Positions 54,985 to 63,739 of a stretch of DNA of 64,000 nt are shown piece by piece. Numbering within the stretch: position 1 is the stretch's first letter; each line of letters starts with the position of its first letter. Below the pieces are notes generated by a model. That model did not search any database, was not told the DNA's origin, and was given only the letters and a program-made list of their open reading frames with translations. The stretch is from Alicyclobacillaceae bacterium I2511 (lineage in GTDB: Bacteria > Bacillota > Bacilli > Alicyclobacillales > Alicyclobacillaceae): positions 1-64,000 of the forward strand of contig QXHL01000011.1 of assembly GCA_003584005.1 (NCBI GenBank), written 5' to 3'. Position numbers and translations under genes: made by a program.

Positions 54985-56876
54985 ATACTAAGCGCCAAGA
55001 TTCGTCGTCCATGAGGAGTGGCCCAGGACTAAGGCCGGGTGGGTTTGGCGGACCTGGCATGATTGGAGTGCCAGTGCAAAAAGCGAAGAACTTTAAAAAG
55101 ACGCTTTACAGGTTGATTGGTTATTTCAAACCGTATAAATATCGATTGTTGGCGGTGCTTTTTGCAGCGATATTAAGCACCCTATTCAGCATTCTCAGCC
55201 CCAAAATACTGGGGAATGCGACAACAGACCTCTTTGCAGGCTATATGATGAAAATTAAAGGGGTACCCGGTGGCGGAGTGGACTTTAACAAAATAATACA
55301 TTTAATGTTTATGTTGGGTATTTTATATGTTTTTAGTTCTTTGTTTAGCTATATTCAACAATATGTGATGGCAGGTGTAGCTCAAAATACCATTTATCAT
55401 TTACGCAGGCAGGTAATGGATAAACTTTCACGACTGCCCATCAGTTTTTATGATTCGCGGCCACACGGAGAAATTTTAAGTCGTTTTGTGAATGATTTTG
55501 ACAATATTAGTAGTAGCTTGCAACAGAGTTTGACCCAATTCATTACCGCAGTGATTACGTTTGTGGGTGTCATTGTAATGATGCTCACCATCAGCCCATT
55601 GATGACCCTGGTGGTTGTGTTGACATTACCTCTAAGTTTTATAGCCACCAAAGCAATTGCATCGCGTTCACAAGTACATTTTGTGGCTAGGCAAGAGTGT
55701 TTAGGGGAATTAAATGGACATGTTGAAGAGATGTATACAGGACATAAAATTGTGAAAGCGTTTGGACACGAGGAAGAATCCATTACTACTTTTGAAGAGA
55801 TTAATGTAAGGCTCTATGATTCCAGTTGGAAGGCGCAGTTCATTACCGGGATTATTATGCCCGTGATGAACTTCATCGGTAATATCGGATATGTCCTCGT
55901 CAGTGTCATCGGCGGCGTGCTCGTGACTAAAAGGACGATTCAAATCGGCGATATTCAGGCATTTATTCAATATGCCAGACAATTTTCACAACCCATCACG
56001 CAGTTGTCAAGTATTGCCAACGTAATTCAATCTACGTTAGCTTCTTCAGAACGGGTGTTTGAACTTCTTGACGAACCAGAGGAACTACCAGAAACGGACG
56101 ACGCCTCCATCATTCAATCCCCTAAGGGAGAGGTGCGGTTTCAGCACGTCAGTTTCAGTTATAAAGCGGATGTCCCCCTTATTACAGACATGAACATCGA
56201 CGTCAAGCAAGGCCAAACCATCGCGATTGTAGGTCCGACAGGTGCAGGGAAAACTACGTTGGTGAACTTGCTGATGCGATTTTATGAAATGAACGAGGGA
56301 AAAATCACGATTGATGGGAGAGATATTACGCATTTGCAACGAGGAAATTTGCGTCGTATGTTTGGTATGGTACTGCAAGACACATGGCTTTTCAACGGAA
56401 CCATCCGAGACAATATTGCATACGGACGTGAAAATGCAACTACAGACGAGATTATTCATGCAGCCAAAGCGGCTTACGCAGATCATTTTATTAGAACGCT
56501 CCCTGAGGGATATGACACGGTTTTGAACGAAGAGGCATCCAACATTTCCCAAGGGCAAAGACAGCTTCTGACGATTGCACGGGCCATCCTAGCCAATCCA
56601 GCCATTCTGATTTTAGATGAGGCAACGAGCAATGTGGACACAAGAACGGAGATTCACATCCAAAACGCGATGAAAGAACTGATGGGAGGGCGTACCAGCT
56701 TTGTCATCGCACACAGACTTTCAACCATTCGGGAGGCCGACAGAATCATTGTGATGGACCGGGGGCGTGTGATTGAACAAGGGACACATCAGGAACTGCT
56801 GGCAAAAGGGGATTTTTATGCAGACCTCTATAACAGCCAATTTACGGGTGGGGATAGGCAAAGTGTCATAGCGTAG
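54981..56876 (+). CDS. ABC exporter half-transporter, catalytic partner (BmrD/LmrD-like)
   Basis: A 631-residue membrane-plus-ATPase fusion with a Gly/Pro-rich cytoplasmic extension of about 35 residues. Walker A is GPTGAGKTT (about 418), Walker B is AILILDEATSNVD with the catalytic Glu. The signature is altered to ISQGQRQLLTIARA, with Gln for the first Gly. This mirrors the heterodimer rule: the partner with canonical Glu carries the degenerate signature. Together the two form one exporter, probably for drugs or lipids. ATGA overlap with the previous gene. Confidence 0.92.
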   Translation: MNTKRQDSSSMRSGPGLRPGGFGGPGMIGVPVQKAKNFKKTLYRLIGYFKPYKYRLLAVLFAAILSTLFSILSPKILGNATTDLFAGYMMKIKGVPGGGVDFNKIIHLMFMLGILYVFSSLFSYIQQYVMAGVAQNTIYHLRRQVMDKLSRLPISFYDSRPHGEILSRFVNDFDNISSSLQQSLTQFITAVITFVGVIVMMLTISPLMTLVVVLTLPLSFIATKAIASRSQVHFVARQECLGELNGHVEEMYTGHKIVKAFGHEEESITTFEEINVRLYDSSWKAQFITGIIMPVMNFIGNIGYVLVSVIGGVLVTKRTIQIGDIQAFIQYARQFSQPITQLSSIANVIQSTLASSERVFELLDEPEELPETDDASIIQSPKGEVRFQHVSFSYKADVPLITDMNIDVKQGQTIAIVGPTGAGKTTLVNLLMRFYEMNEGKITIDGRDITHLQRGNLRRMFGMVLQDTWLFNGTIRDNIAYGRENATTDEIIHAAKAAYADHFIRTLPEGYDTVLNEEASNISQGQRQLLTIARAILANPAILILDEATSNVDTRTEIHIQNAMKELMGGRTSFVIAHRLSTIREADRIIVMDRGRVIEQGTHQELLAKGDFYADLYNSQFTGGDRQSVIA

Positions 56877-56973
56877 AGGAAAGGATATTTTGGTCTCACA
56901 CCCGATGAAATTTCACCGACACAGAATGCGGGCTGGGACATATGGGGTCACAGTGTAATGGGGGGAACCTGTG

Positions 56974-57687
56974 TTATTGCTTCTGAGCAATATACACATA
57001 GTCCGGTTCGCTGGGGCCTATTTTTACGGGATATTCGTTCACAAGGGTAAAATGATGCAACAGGGTTGTCTTGAATTGCTGATTCTGAGCAGCACTCCAA
57101 AATGCAACGGTTCCCTTTGGTGAGAGTATTGCGGCTAACCGCTCTAAGCCGTCCACTGTGTAAAGAAAACGATTCTCTTCAACAACTACCCAATTTGGGC
57201 CGTTATCAATATCTAAACAAATCACGTCATATTCTGCTGTAGTGTCTTTTAGCCAGTGAATCAGGTCTGTACAGAGGATTTCTGTTCTGTCGTCCTCTAA
57301 AATATTGCCTGTGAATCTGCTGAAGTGATTGCGCTGCCATTCAATAATTTTACTCTGAATTTCAATAACTGTAACCCGGGTCACTTGGGGGTTTTGTAAT
57401 GTTTCGGCCAACGAATACCCTACACCCAGACCTCCGATGAGTACACGTTTTGGGGAGGATGTGGTTTGCAGGGCCAGTTGAACCAGCCTCCGTTCAGAGG
57501 TTCCATTATAGGTGGCCATCAAAAACGTTCCGTTACTGATGACTTCAAAATGCTCACCCCGTTGTTGAAGTTGCAATTCTCCTTGAGAAGTTATGCATCG
57601 TTCTATAACTTGTGGAACTTGGTAAAAGGCCGAAATTTTGTTCTGAGGGTTTTGATAGAGCGCATTTGCAGGGTGGGTATCACTCAA
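56974..57687 (-). CDS. Spermidine synthase-like methyltransferase-fold protein
   Basis: A 237-residue protein with the Rossmann motif VLIGGLGVGYSLAETL, then VTVIEIQSKIIEWQ and YDVICLDIDNGPNW. The layout is that of the short spermine/spermidine-synthase-like group. The aminopropyltransferase active site (with its DAxDP-type segment) is not clear, so true spermidine synthesis is doubtful. TTG 57687 on the minus strand follows GGAGGTGG. It is convergent with the ABC operon and divergent from the HAD gene. Confidence 0.8.
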   Translation of the reverse strand: MSDTHPANALYQNPQNKISAFYQVPQVIERCITSQGELQLQQRGEHFEVISNGTFLMATYNGTSERRLVQLALQTTSSPKRVLIGGLGVGYSLAETLQNPQVTRVTVIEIQSKIIEWQRNHFSRFTGNILEDDRTEILCTDLIHWLKDTTAEYDVICLDIDNGPNWVVVEENRFLYTVDGLERLAAILSPKGTVAFWSAAQNQQFKTTLLHHFTLVNEYPVKIGPSEPDYVYIAQKQ

Positions 57688-57791
57688 AACCGTCCACCTC
57701 CGTTTTGATGGTTGCTGGGGATTTTTTTACGAAACGCTTCATTATCTATGTTATCAAACACTAGAGGGTCCTGTAAAAGGGGGAGCTTTTT

Positions 57792-58352
57792 ATGATTCGA
57801 CTGGTTATTTGGGATTTGGGAGATACCATTAACACGCGCCCGCCAGGGGGACAGGATCTAAAACCGTTAGACGAGTATCCCGAAATTGAACTGCGTCCAG
57901 GTGTTATTTCAGTATTGCAACAAGTACAGCAGTTGGGCTGTGTGCAAGCGGTGTTGAGTAACACATCTGTGAGTGATAGTGTAGTGGCCCAGCGCATGCT
58001 CAGCCGCTTGGGGATTAAACACTTTTTTTCACAGGTTTATGCCACGGCTTCTGAACTTGATACTTCCAAGCCAGGCAAGCCGGATGCAATTGTTTTCAAA
58101 AGGGTGTTGGATGCGGTAGGTGTGGTAGCCTCTGAAGCTGTCATGGTGGGAAACACCTGGGAGTCTGATATTCTTGGAGCAAACCGGTGCGGTATCCATG
58201 CGTTGTTCTTGCAAAACCCAGATGTCATGATGCGGACTGATTTTACAACCCCTGTACAAATGCCGCCTTGGATTGTTCCTGTGTGGGATGTGGTGGATAT
58301 CCCCCAGGCACTCCATATCCTCAACTTTTCGAGGGCAAGCACAGAGAGATAA
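57792..58352 (+). CDS. HAD-superfamily hydrolase
   Basis: A 186-residue HAD-fold protein. Motif I is VIWDLGDTI, with Gly where the acid-base Asp of phosphatases usually lies, two residues after the nucleophile. Motif II is VLSNTSVSD, motif III includes SKPGKPDAIVFKRVL, and motif IV is MVGNTWESDILGANRCG. Phosphatase or another HAD reaction cannot be decided. GGGGGAG precedes the ATG. It stands between a divergent gene and the germination operon. Confidence 0.83.
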   Translation: MIRLVIWDLGDTINTRPPGGQDLKPLDEYPEIELRPGVISVLQQVQQLGCVQAVLSNTSVSDSVVAQRMLSRLGIKHFFSQVYATASELDTSKPGKPDAIVFKRVLDAVGVVASEAVMVGNTWESDILGANRCGIHALFLQNPDVMMRTDFTTPVQMPPWIVPVWDVVDIPQALHILNFSRASTER

Positions 58353-58449
58353 ACGGACTATAAATATTTATAATGCGACAGACGTGTGTAGGGGGTATGT
58401 ATAGCCCTCAAGTAGGTGGGAAGCCTATCCAGCAATGGAGGGTCCCACA

Positions 58450-59970
58450 TTGTTTAGAAAATCGAACCGACTGGATATTTCCACACGACTGGCTGACAAT
58501 GAGCGTCAGCTTCAGAATGTGTTGACCCCTGCAGATGATTTATTTTTTCGTCGTTTGACGCTGGGGGACCATCAACAGGTCATGTTAGTCTTTCTGACCG
58601 ACTTAGTGGGCAAAGAACTGTTGGACCTCGCGGTGTTGCAGGGGCTTTTCAAGGCCAAGGGGAAAACCCGCCGTTGGAATCCTACAGAATTACAACAACG
58701 GTTGATTGCCATCAGCGAAGTTACCATGGTGCAATCTTTAGAGTCTGTGGTCACCGGTCTACTGGCGGGGCAAGCGGTACTTTTTATTGAGGGGCATGGC
58801 CAAGCGTTGCTGTTAGATGTCCTCAGTTGGGAGCATCGCGGGGTTCAGAAAACTGAAAATGAGGTTAGTTTGCGAGGTTCCCAGGCTTCTTTTACTGAAA
58901 ATCTCGTGAACAACATCGCACAATTACGTCGGTTTCTGCCAACCCCAGACTTAAAAGTGGAACTGCAATCGCTCAAGTCTCTGCCCAGGGTGCGCTATGG
59001 ATTGGTATACCATCAAAAGTTTGCGCAAGCGTCGATGGTGACAGCGGTTAGACGTCGCATTGCGAATGCAGATGCAGAAGGATTGCTCGACAGTGGGGCA
59101 CTGGAGGAAGCGATTCGGGACCACCCATGGTCGCCCTTTCCCACCATAAACTATACAGAACGTCCAGATAGATTGGCGGCACAACTGTTAGAAGGAAAAG
59201 TGGGGATTTTTATGGAAAATTCCCCCACGGTGCTAACTGCCCCAGCCCTTTTTGCGGAGTTTTTGCAAGTTCCAGAGGACTATTATCAAAATTTTCTTAT
59301 GCAATCAGGCATCCGTCTCCTGCGCAACCTTTCCCTCCTCATATCGTTGCTTTTGCCAGGCTTATATGTAGCAATCATGGATTTTCATCACGAACTCATT
59401 CCTCGCGCCCTTTATATTAGTTTGGCACAACAGCGTCAAGGGGTTCCACTGCCCTTGGCGATGGAAGTGTTTCTTTTAGAAATATTTTTTGAATTACTAC
59501 GGGAGGCGGGGCTACGCCTGCCCCGTCCCATTGGACAGTCTGTCAGTATTGTGGGAGGACTGGTGATTGGCGAAGCAGCCGTACAAGCCCACTTGGTAAT
59601 GGCGGGTACGGTAATCATGGTTGCGCTCACTGGTATTGCCTCTTTTGTCATTCCAGGGTATGAAATGGCGGGGGCGCTACGGATTCTGCGCTTTATTTTC
59701 CTGCTTTTTAGTGCCCTTTTGGGTTCTGTTGGGTTTGTTCTGACCTTTATGGGGGTTTTGTTTCATGTCTCTAGTTTGAAATCCTTTGAAATTCCGTATT
59801 TGCATGGTTATTTGCCCTCTGGGTTGCAGCATGTTGGGGATGTGTGGATTCGGGGTCCCCATTATAGCCCGATAACTCCATCCTGGCACAAAAATAAACA
59901 GGGGATATTTGGAGGGCAAAAAGGAGGCGGGAGGCGATGGAGACAATGGAAACGAGAGAGAGCCCCATGA
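58450..59970 (+). CDS. gerKA: Spore germination protein GerKA/GerAA family
   Basis: The A subunit of a nutrient germinant receptor in the spore inner membrane. The product, about 506 residues, has a large N-terminal hydrophilic domain (LVYHQKFAQASMVTAVRRRI near its end). About five membrane helices follow the ENSPTVLTAPALFAEFLQVPEDYY-type motif region, with IPRALYISLAQQRQGVPLPL. TTG 58450 lies seven bases after GGAGGG and is preferred to ATG 58435. The C-terminus overlaps gerKB by 34 bases. Gene names A/B/C follow order; the germinant is unknown. Confidence 0.92.
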   Translation: MFRKSNRLDISTRLADNERQLQNVLTPADDLFFRRLTLGDHQQVMLVFLTDLVGKELLDLAVLQGLFKAKGKTRRWNPTELQQRLIAISEVTMVQSLESVVTGLLAGQAVLFIEGHGQALLLDVLSWEHRGVQKTENEVSLRGSQASFTENLVNNIAQLRRFLPTPDLKVELQSLKSLPRVRYGLVYHQKFAQASMVTAVRRRIANADAEGLLDSGALEEAIRDHPWSPFPTINYTERPDRLAAQLLEGKVGIFMENSPTVLTAPALFAEFLQVPEDYYQNFLMQSGIRLLRNLSLLISLLLPGLYVAIMDFHHELIPRALYISLAQQRQGVPLPLAMEVFLLEIFFELLREAGLRLPRPIGQSVSIVGGLVIGEAAVQAHLVMAGTVIMVALTGIASFVIPGYEMAGALRILRFIFLLFSALLGSVGFVLTFMGVLFHVSSLKSFEIPYLHGYLPSGLQHVGDVWIRGPHYSPITPSWHKNKQGIFGGQKGGGRRWRQWKRERAP

Positions 59971-61109
59971 AACCCAATAACTTGGTGACCTACAAACAGT
60001 GGTCCCATCTGTGTGCCACCTTGGTGCTTCCCACGGCAGTGTTATCCCTTCCAAAAATCAGTTTTCAGGAAGCGGGAAACGGGGGCTGGCTAACCCCCTT
60101 AATCAGCGGGCTGGTAGGATTGGTGGCACTTTGGGAAATTGTTTTACTTGCACATCTGTATCCCGGGTTGCGATGGAGTCAAATGCTACCGAGGGCCTTA
60201 GGACCAAAGGTTGGACAAACAATCAATCTGGGCTATATTATTTTTTTCTGGAGTGATGGTCTACTTGTTATATGTGAAGGACTGGCTTTCATTCATACAG
60301 TGGTTCTCCCGTTGACACCGTACATTGCGGTGCTTTTAGCTTTCTGCGCAACGCTAACGTATGTCTTGTGGATTGGAATGGACAGCCTATTTCGCGTCAA
60401 CGCGTTGATGTATGGCGGGTTGTGGGTTTTGGGAACAGTGATGGTTGCAGCGGGCTTGTTGGGACCCTTTCATTGGGGGAGTTTTTCCCCCTTTTTAGAA
60501 GAAGGCTGGGGAGGGGTGTTTCAAGGGTCATATGTGCCCATGAGTTGGTATGGGGAGATGATGGTATTGTCTATGTTTTTGACCCATGTTCAGCCGGGTC
60601 TACTGCAATTACGCACGACTGTGCCCACATGGCTGCTGAGCATTGGTCTCTTAGGGGTGGTGGATGTCGTGACCATGGGTCTCTTTGGGGTAGCAGAGGT
60701 CTCACGTCAAATGTTTCCCACGTATTTAGTGTTTCAGTACTTACAACTGGGTGATTTTCTGCATCGAGTAGAAATCCTGTTTCTTATTCCTTGGACGATG
60801 ATGATTTTTTTCAAATCCTTCATTTTTTTTGCGGCTGCCGTACAGGTCCTTCAGGATTTCACAAATAGTAAATCTCCGCGTCCTTTTGTTCTGCCATTGA
60901 TGGGGTTAACCGCTTGTGTCACATTGTGGGCCTTTCCAGTGAGCCAACAGTTGCCAGATTTTTTGCTCTATGTTTTTCCTCATTATGCACTGATATTTGA
61001 AGTGGTGATTCCAGGTTTACTTTGGATGGTTGCACAATGGCGGCAGAGGAATACTTATCCTCGCAAAGCACGTTTTGGATGTGTGACGAGTGAAGAGTAT
61101 GGGAAATAG
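59937..61109 (+). CDS. gerKB: Spore germination protein GerKB/GerAB family
   Basis: The B subunit, an amino-acid-permease-like (APC superfamily) membrane protein thought to bind the germinant. The 390-residue product has about ten membrane helices and the family's PTAVLSLPKISFQEAGNGGW start. YLQLGDFLHRVEILFLIPW and the C-terminal helix pair follow. ATG 59937 follows AAAGGAGG; ATG 59967 is an alternative. Sits within a gerKA-KB-KC operon. Confidence 0.92.
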   Translation: METMETRESPMKPNNLVTYKQWSHLCATLVLPTAVLSLPKISFQEAGNGGWLTPLISGLVGLVALWEIVLLAHLYPGLRWSQMLPRALGPKVGQTINLGYIIFFWSDGLLVICEGLAFIHTVVLPLTPYIAVLLAFCATLTYVLWIGMDSLFRVNALMYGGLWVLGTVMVAAGLLGPFHWGSFSPFLEEGWGGVFQGSYVPMSWYGEMMVLSMFLTHVQPGLLQLRTTVPTWLLSIGLLGVVDVVTMGLFGVAEVSRQMFPTYLVFQYLQLGDFLHRVEILFLIPWTMMIFFKSFIFFAAAVQVLQDFTNSKSPRPFVLPLMGLTACVTLWAFPVSQQLPDFLLYVFPHYALIFEVVIPGLLWMVAQWRQRNTYPRKARFGCVTSEEYGK

Positions 61110-61132
61110 CATCATGAAAGGGGAAGCAGGCC

Positions 61133-62362
61133 TTGAAACAGAGGGGGAAATGGGCCCGCTTGGTGGGAATCGTTTTACTGACACTGATGACTACGACCGC
61201 GTGTTGGGATGCCCGAGAATTGGATAAAGATGCCTCCGTTCAAATCCTTGGCTACGATTTACAAACTGGGGGTTCTCCCAATAAGAATGCTTTGATTACG
61301 GCTTCCCTGGTGATGTGGGAGCACGCCAGTTCACAACAGGGGGGACAAGGAGAGGGTTCGGAACTGGATTACTTGCAAGCATCTGGAGCCACCTTTTTCG
61401 ATGCGATACAAAATCTCAGCCGTTCCTTAGCAAACCACCTCGACTTTTCACATCATATCGCTTCAGTGTTTAGTCAAGAAATGGCGTCGTCGCGGGAGTT
61501 TCAGGAAGTCATAGACAGAACGACGAGAATGCGCGAATTTAGACGGCGAATTTTGTTTTTTGTGACATCGGACCATGCAGAATCAGTGATTTGTGCCCAA
61601 GTTCACCATGCCATGCAAATTGGACTTGGCCTAAAGGGATTATCAGACCAAATGACAATGCAACAGACGAGCCCTAAAATAGATGCTAGCCAATTTTTAT
61701 ATGACCTTTCAACACCCGGAATAGACCCCTGGTTACCCAGGGTAGATCTGGTCCCCGCTGCGCAGAAAAACTCTCCATTGGCCCGTTCTGAAAAAAAGCA
61801 GAGCCCCTTTCTGCAAACAAACGGTGCTGGAGTTTTTCAAGGGTTTCACTGGGTAGGTTGGCTGTCACCCGAAGATACGCGAGGGATTTTATGGCTGCGG
61901 GATCAATCTGGAGAACCTACTTTTACAATCCCCTGGCAGGGGGAAAGGGTAACGGTGTTGACAGAACAGATTCATACTCGCGTGAAAGTCTTACAGCCAG
62001 GCAATGCCTCTGCCACTATCCCCCCAAAGTTTGGGGTGTGGGTGAAATGGCGTGGAAGTATTGCAATGTTCGCAGGACGCAAGACTTCGCAACTTAACGC
62101 GGAACAAATTTATTCCATCGAGAAATCAGTGCAGCAGAGTCTCCTCCAAACTTTGCAGCAATCAGTTCGCCAGTCCCAGAATTTGCATGCGGACGTTGCG
62201 GGATTTGGGAACTGTTTATACCGCAAATATCCTACTTTGTATCAGGCCTATGCACCGAGATGGGATTCACAGGTATTTGCTAAATCGCAAGTGGAGTACT
62301 GGTTTGATGTGCACTTGAGCGGTTCAGGATTAACTACGAGACCGCCTATCTACCGACCGTGA
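61133..62362 (+). CDS. gerKC: Spore germination lipoprotein GerKC/GerAC family
   Basis: The C subunit, a lipoprotein. A basic N-terminus plus hydrophobic stretch ends in the lipobox TTACWD (Cys at about residue 24). CWDARELDKDASVQILGYDL is the standard Ger(x)C start. The 409-residue length fits. The TTG start at 61133 is 23 bases after the gerKB stop. Confidence 0.93.
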   Translation: MKQRGKWARLVGIVLLTLMTTTACWDARELDKDASVQILGYDLQTGGSPNKNALITASLVMWEHASSQQGGQGEGSELDYLQASGATFFDAIQNLSRSLANHLDFSHHIASVFSQEMASSREFQEVIDRTTRMREFRRRILFFVTSDHAESVICAQVHHAMQIGLGLKGLSDQMTMQQTSPKIDASQFLYDLSTPGIDPWLPRVDLVPAAQKNSPLARSEKKQSPFLQTNGAGVFQGFHWVGWLSPEDTRGILWLRDQSGEPTFTIPWQGERVTVLTEQIHTRVKVLQPGNASATIPPKFGVWVKWRGSIAMFAGRKTSQLNAEQIYSIEKSVQQSLLQTLQQSVRQSQNLHADVAGFGNCLYRKYPTLYQAYAPRWDSQVFAKSQVEYWFDVHLSGSGLTTRPPIYRP

Positions 62363-62423
62363 AGCGTATAAACATTACGCAGTTAAAGAATCCCCACGTC
62401 AGAATGAACAGAGAGGGAACTCC

Positions 62424-62639
62424 ATGGTTTGGCTGGCAATAGGGTTAATGATGGCCACGGTGTTTCAGGGGTACCAAAGCCGATCTAAAATTTTTAGTCT
62501 TGAGGGTGGCACATGGGCGTTTTTGTATTTGCTGGCTTGGACTGTATTTCTCATTCAAGTGGCAGGGGTCACACCGCCCACAGAGGCGGTGATTGCTTGG
62601 GGAGAAAGTTTTAGCCACGCGCTACACCTGACTTCATGA
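62424..62639 (+). CDS. Small two-helix membrane protein at the end of the ger operon
   Basis: A 71-residue product with two membrane segments (about 1-16 and 29-46) joined by a short QSRSKIF loop. AGAGGGAAC precedes the ATG. It lies 61 bases after gerKC. Small D-like subunits are known in some Bacillus ger operons (gerD-type or GerKD/GerUD accessory proteins with two helices), and this fits by size and place. Identity is inferred. Confidence 0.65.
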   Translation: MVWLAIGLMMATVFQGYQSRSKIFSLEGGTWAFLYLLAWTVFLIQVAGVTPPTEAVIAWGESFSHALHLTS

Positions 62640-62798
62640 AATAAGTGATATTCTACTGATAAAATTGGGGATAACAGTTATCCTCTTGGTCAACTTGTTT
62701 TTTGACGCCAGTTGCTAGGCACCTGGCCCCCGCCATCAGGAGGGGACGCCTTATTCCTGAACAAAGGGGCTCATTGAATAAGAAATTACCTTATCCAG

Positions 62799-63368
62799 AT
62801 GGGATGCTTTCTAATGGTTGTATTGAAAATGACTGCACTCATTTTGTCACTCGGTATAGATACGCTTATGTTGTCCATATCCCTCGGCTTTGTTCAGACC
62901 AGAGGGAAAGCCAAGATTGCTCTTACATTTGCATGTGCAGAATCGTTAATGCCTTTAATTGGATTGTTCATCGGTAGCGGTGCGGGTCGACTCATTGGAA
63001 ACTGGGCTTCATTAATTGGCGGAATTGCACTATTCGCAATAGCTGTGTGGTTCATTTTCTTTAAAGACGAGGACAATGAGGAAGAAAAACTGGAGCAGAC
63101 TTTGCTTGGGTGGACGCTAATTCTAACGGCTCTGAGCATTAGTTTAGATGAATTGGCAGTTGGTTTCTCAATGGGCCTTGTGGGAGTTCCGATTGCTCTA
63201 ACGATGATTTTAATTGCGCTGCAGGCCTTTGTTTTTACTTTTTTGGGACTCACATTTGGTTCAAAATTGAAACCACATCTCGGAGAAGGCGCAGATAAAC
63301 TAGCAGGAATTGTTCTTGGACTCCTGAGTTTATGGATCCTTATTGATGCGATTGGGCATTTGCTTTAG
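62799..63368 (+). CDS. Manganese efflux pump MntP-like / sporulation protein YtaF family
   Basis: A 189-residue six-helix membrane protein of two repeats, with LSLGIDTLMLSISLGF and its counterpart LSISLDELAVGFSMGL. The paired Asp residues in membrane helices are the MntP hallmark. A hydrophilic DEDNEEEKLEQ loop joins the halves. YtaF-type sporulation homologues share the fold. The start is uncertain (ATG 62799, 62814 or 62829; none has a good ribosome binding site). No yybP-ykoY manganese riboswitch is evident upstream. Confidence 0.85.
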   Translation: MGCFLMVVLKMTALILSLGIDTLMLSISLGFVQTRGKAKIALTFACAESLMPLIGLFIGSGAGRLIGNWASLIGGIALFAIAVWFIFFKDEDNEEEKLEQTLLGWTLILTALSISLDELAVGFSMGLVGVPIALTMILIALQAFVFTFLGLTFGSKLKPHLGEGADKLAGIVLGLLSLWILIDAIGHLL

Positions 63369-63396
63369 AGCGTTCGCGATTGAAAAATGGTGGGCA

Positions 63397-63428
63397 GTTG
63401 TGGGCTTTTTTTAAAGAAAACCCACAAC
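63397..63428 (+). terminator. Hairpin after mntP-like gene
   Basis: GTTGTGGG (63397-63404) pairs with CCCACAAC (63421-63428) around a 16-base T/A-rich loop. It has no T-run after it, so it is only a possible terminator. Confidence 0.45.
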
Positions 63429-63576
63429 GCTAAACCTTTGCCTGCACACACTGCTCGCCAGTTGGGTACGAGATGGGTTACCCGTACCATGGAGGGCAAG
63501 CAGGCCCGCTCGTTGGCTTAGACCCGTAGAGTCGCCCATCCAATGACGAAAAACGTATTGCTAATGGTGTGAGCGT

Positions 63577-63735
63577 TTACCCATTCTTCTGAGGCCCTCG
63601 ACGGACGGCTTCCTCTGAAGTTGCCGTAAAAATATGAAAAGTCACACCAAACTTGTCGATGACGATGACGTAGCCCGGGGACATATCAGCAATCATGATA
63701 TGGGTATCGCCGACTTTTAACACGGCGTGTGCCAT
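63577..63735 (-). pseudogene. Remnant of a PhnB/VOC (glyoxalase-like) family gene
   Basis: A 52-codon minus-strand frame joins the middle segment typical of PhnB-like proteins (HAVLKVGDTHIMIADMSPG) directly to the C-terminal DKFGVTFHIFTA segment. The roughly 60 residues normally between them are missing. The first half of a normal gene is also absent: a stop lies seven codons before the ATG-like start frame continues. It looks like a gene with an internal deletion and lost N-terminus. Confidence 0.6.
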
Positions 63736-63739
63736 CAAA

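Noticed and set aside
58359-58372. A 14-base AT palindrome before gerKA as a regulator site
   Set aside because: Short AT-only palindromes are frequent by chance and no matching promoter boxes were found around it.
62640-62798. A yybP-ykoY manganese riboswitch before the mntP-like gene
   Set aside because: The GGGGAGUAG-like and GGCGCG-type conserved blocks of that class are absent.
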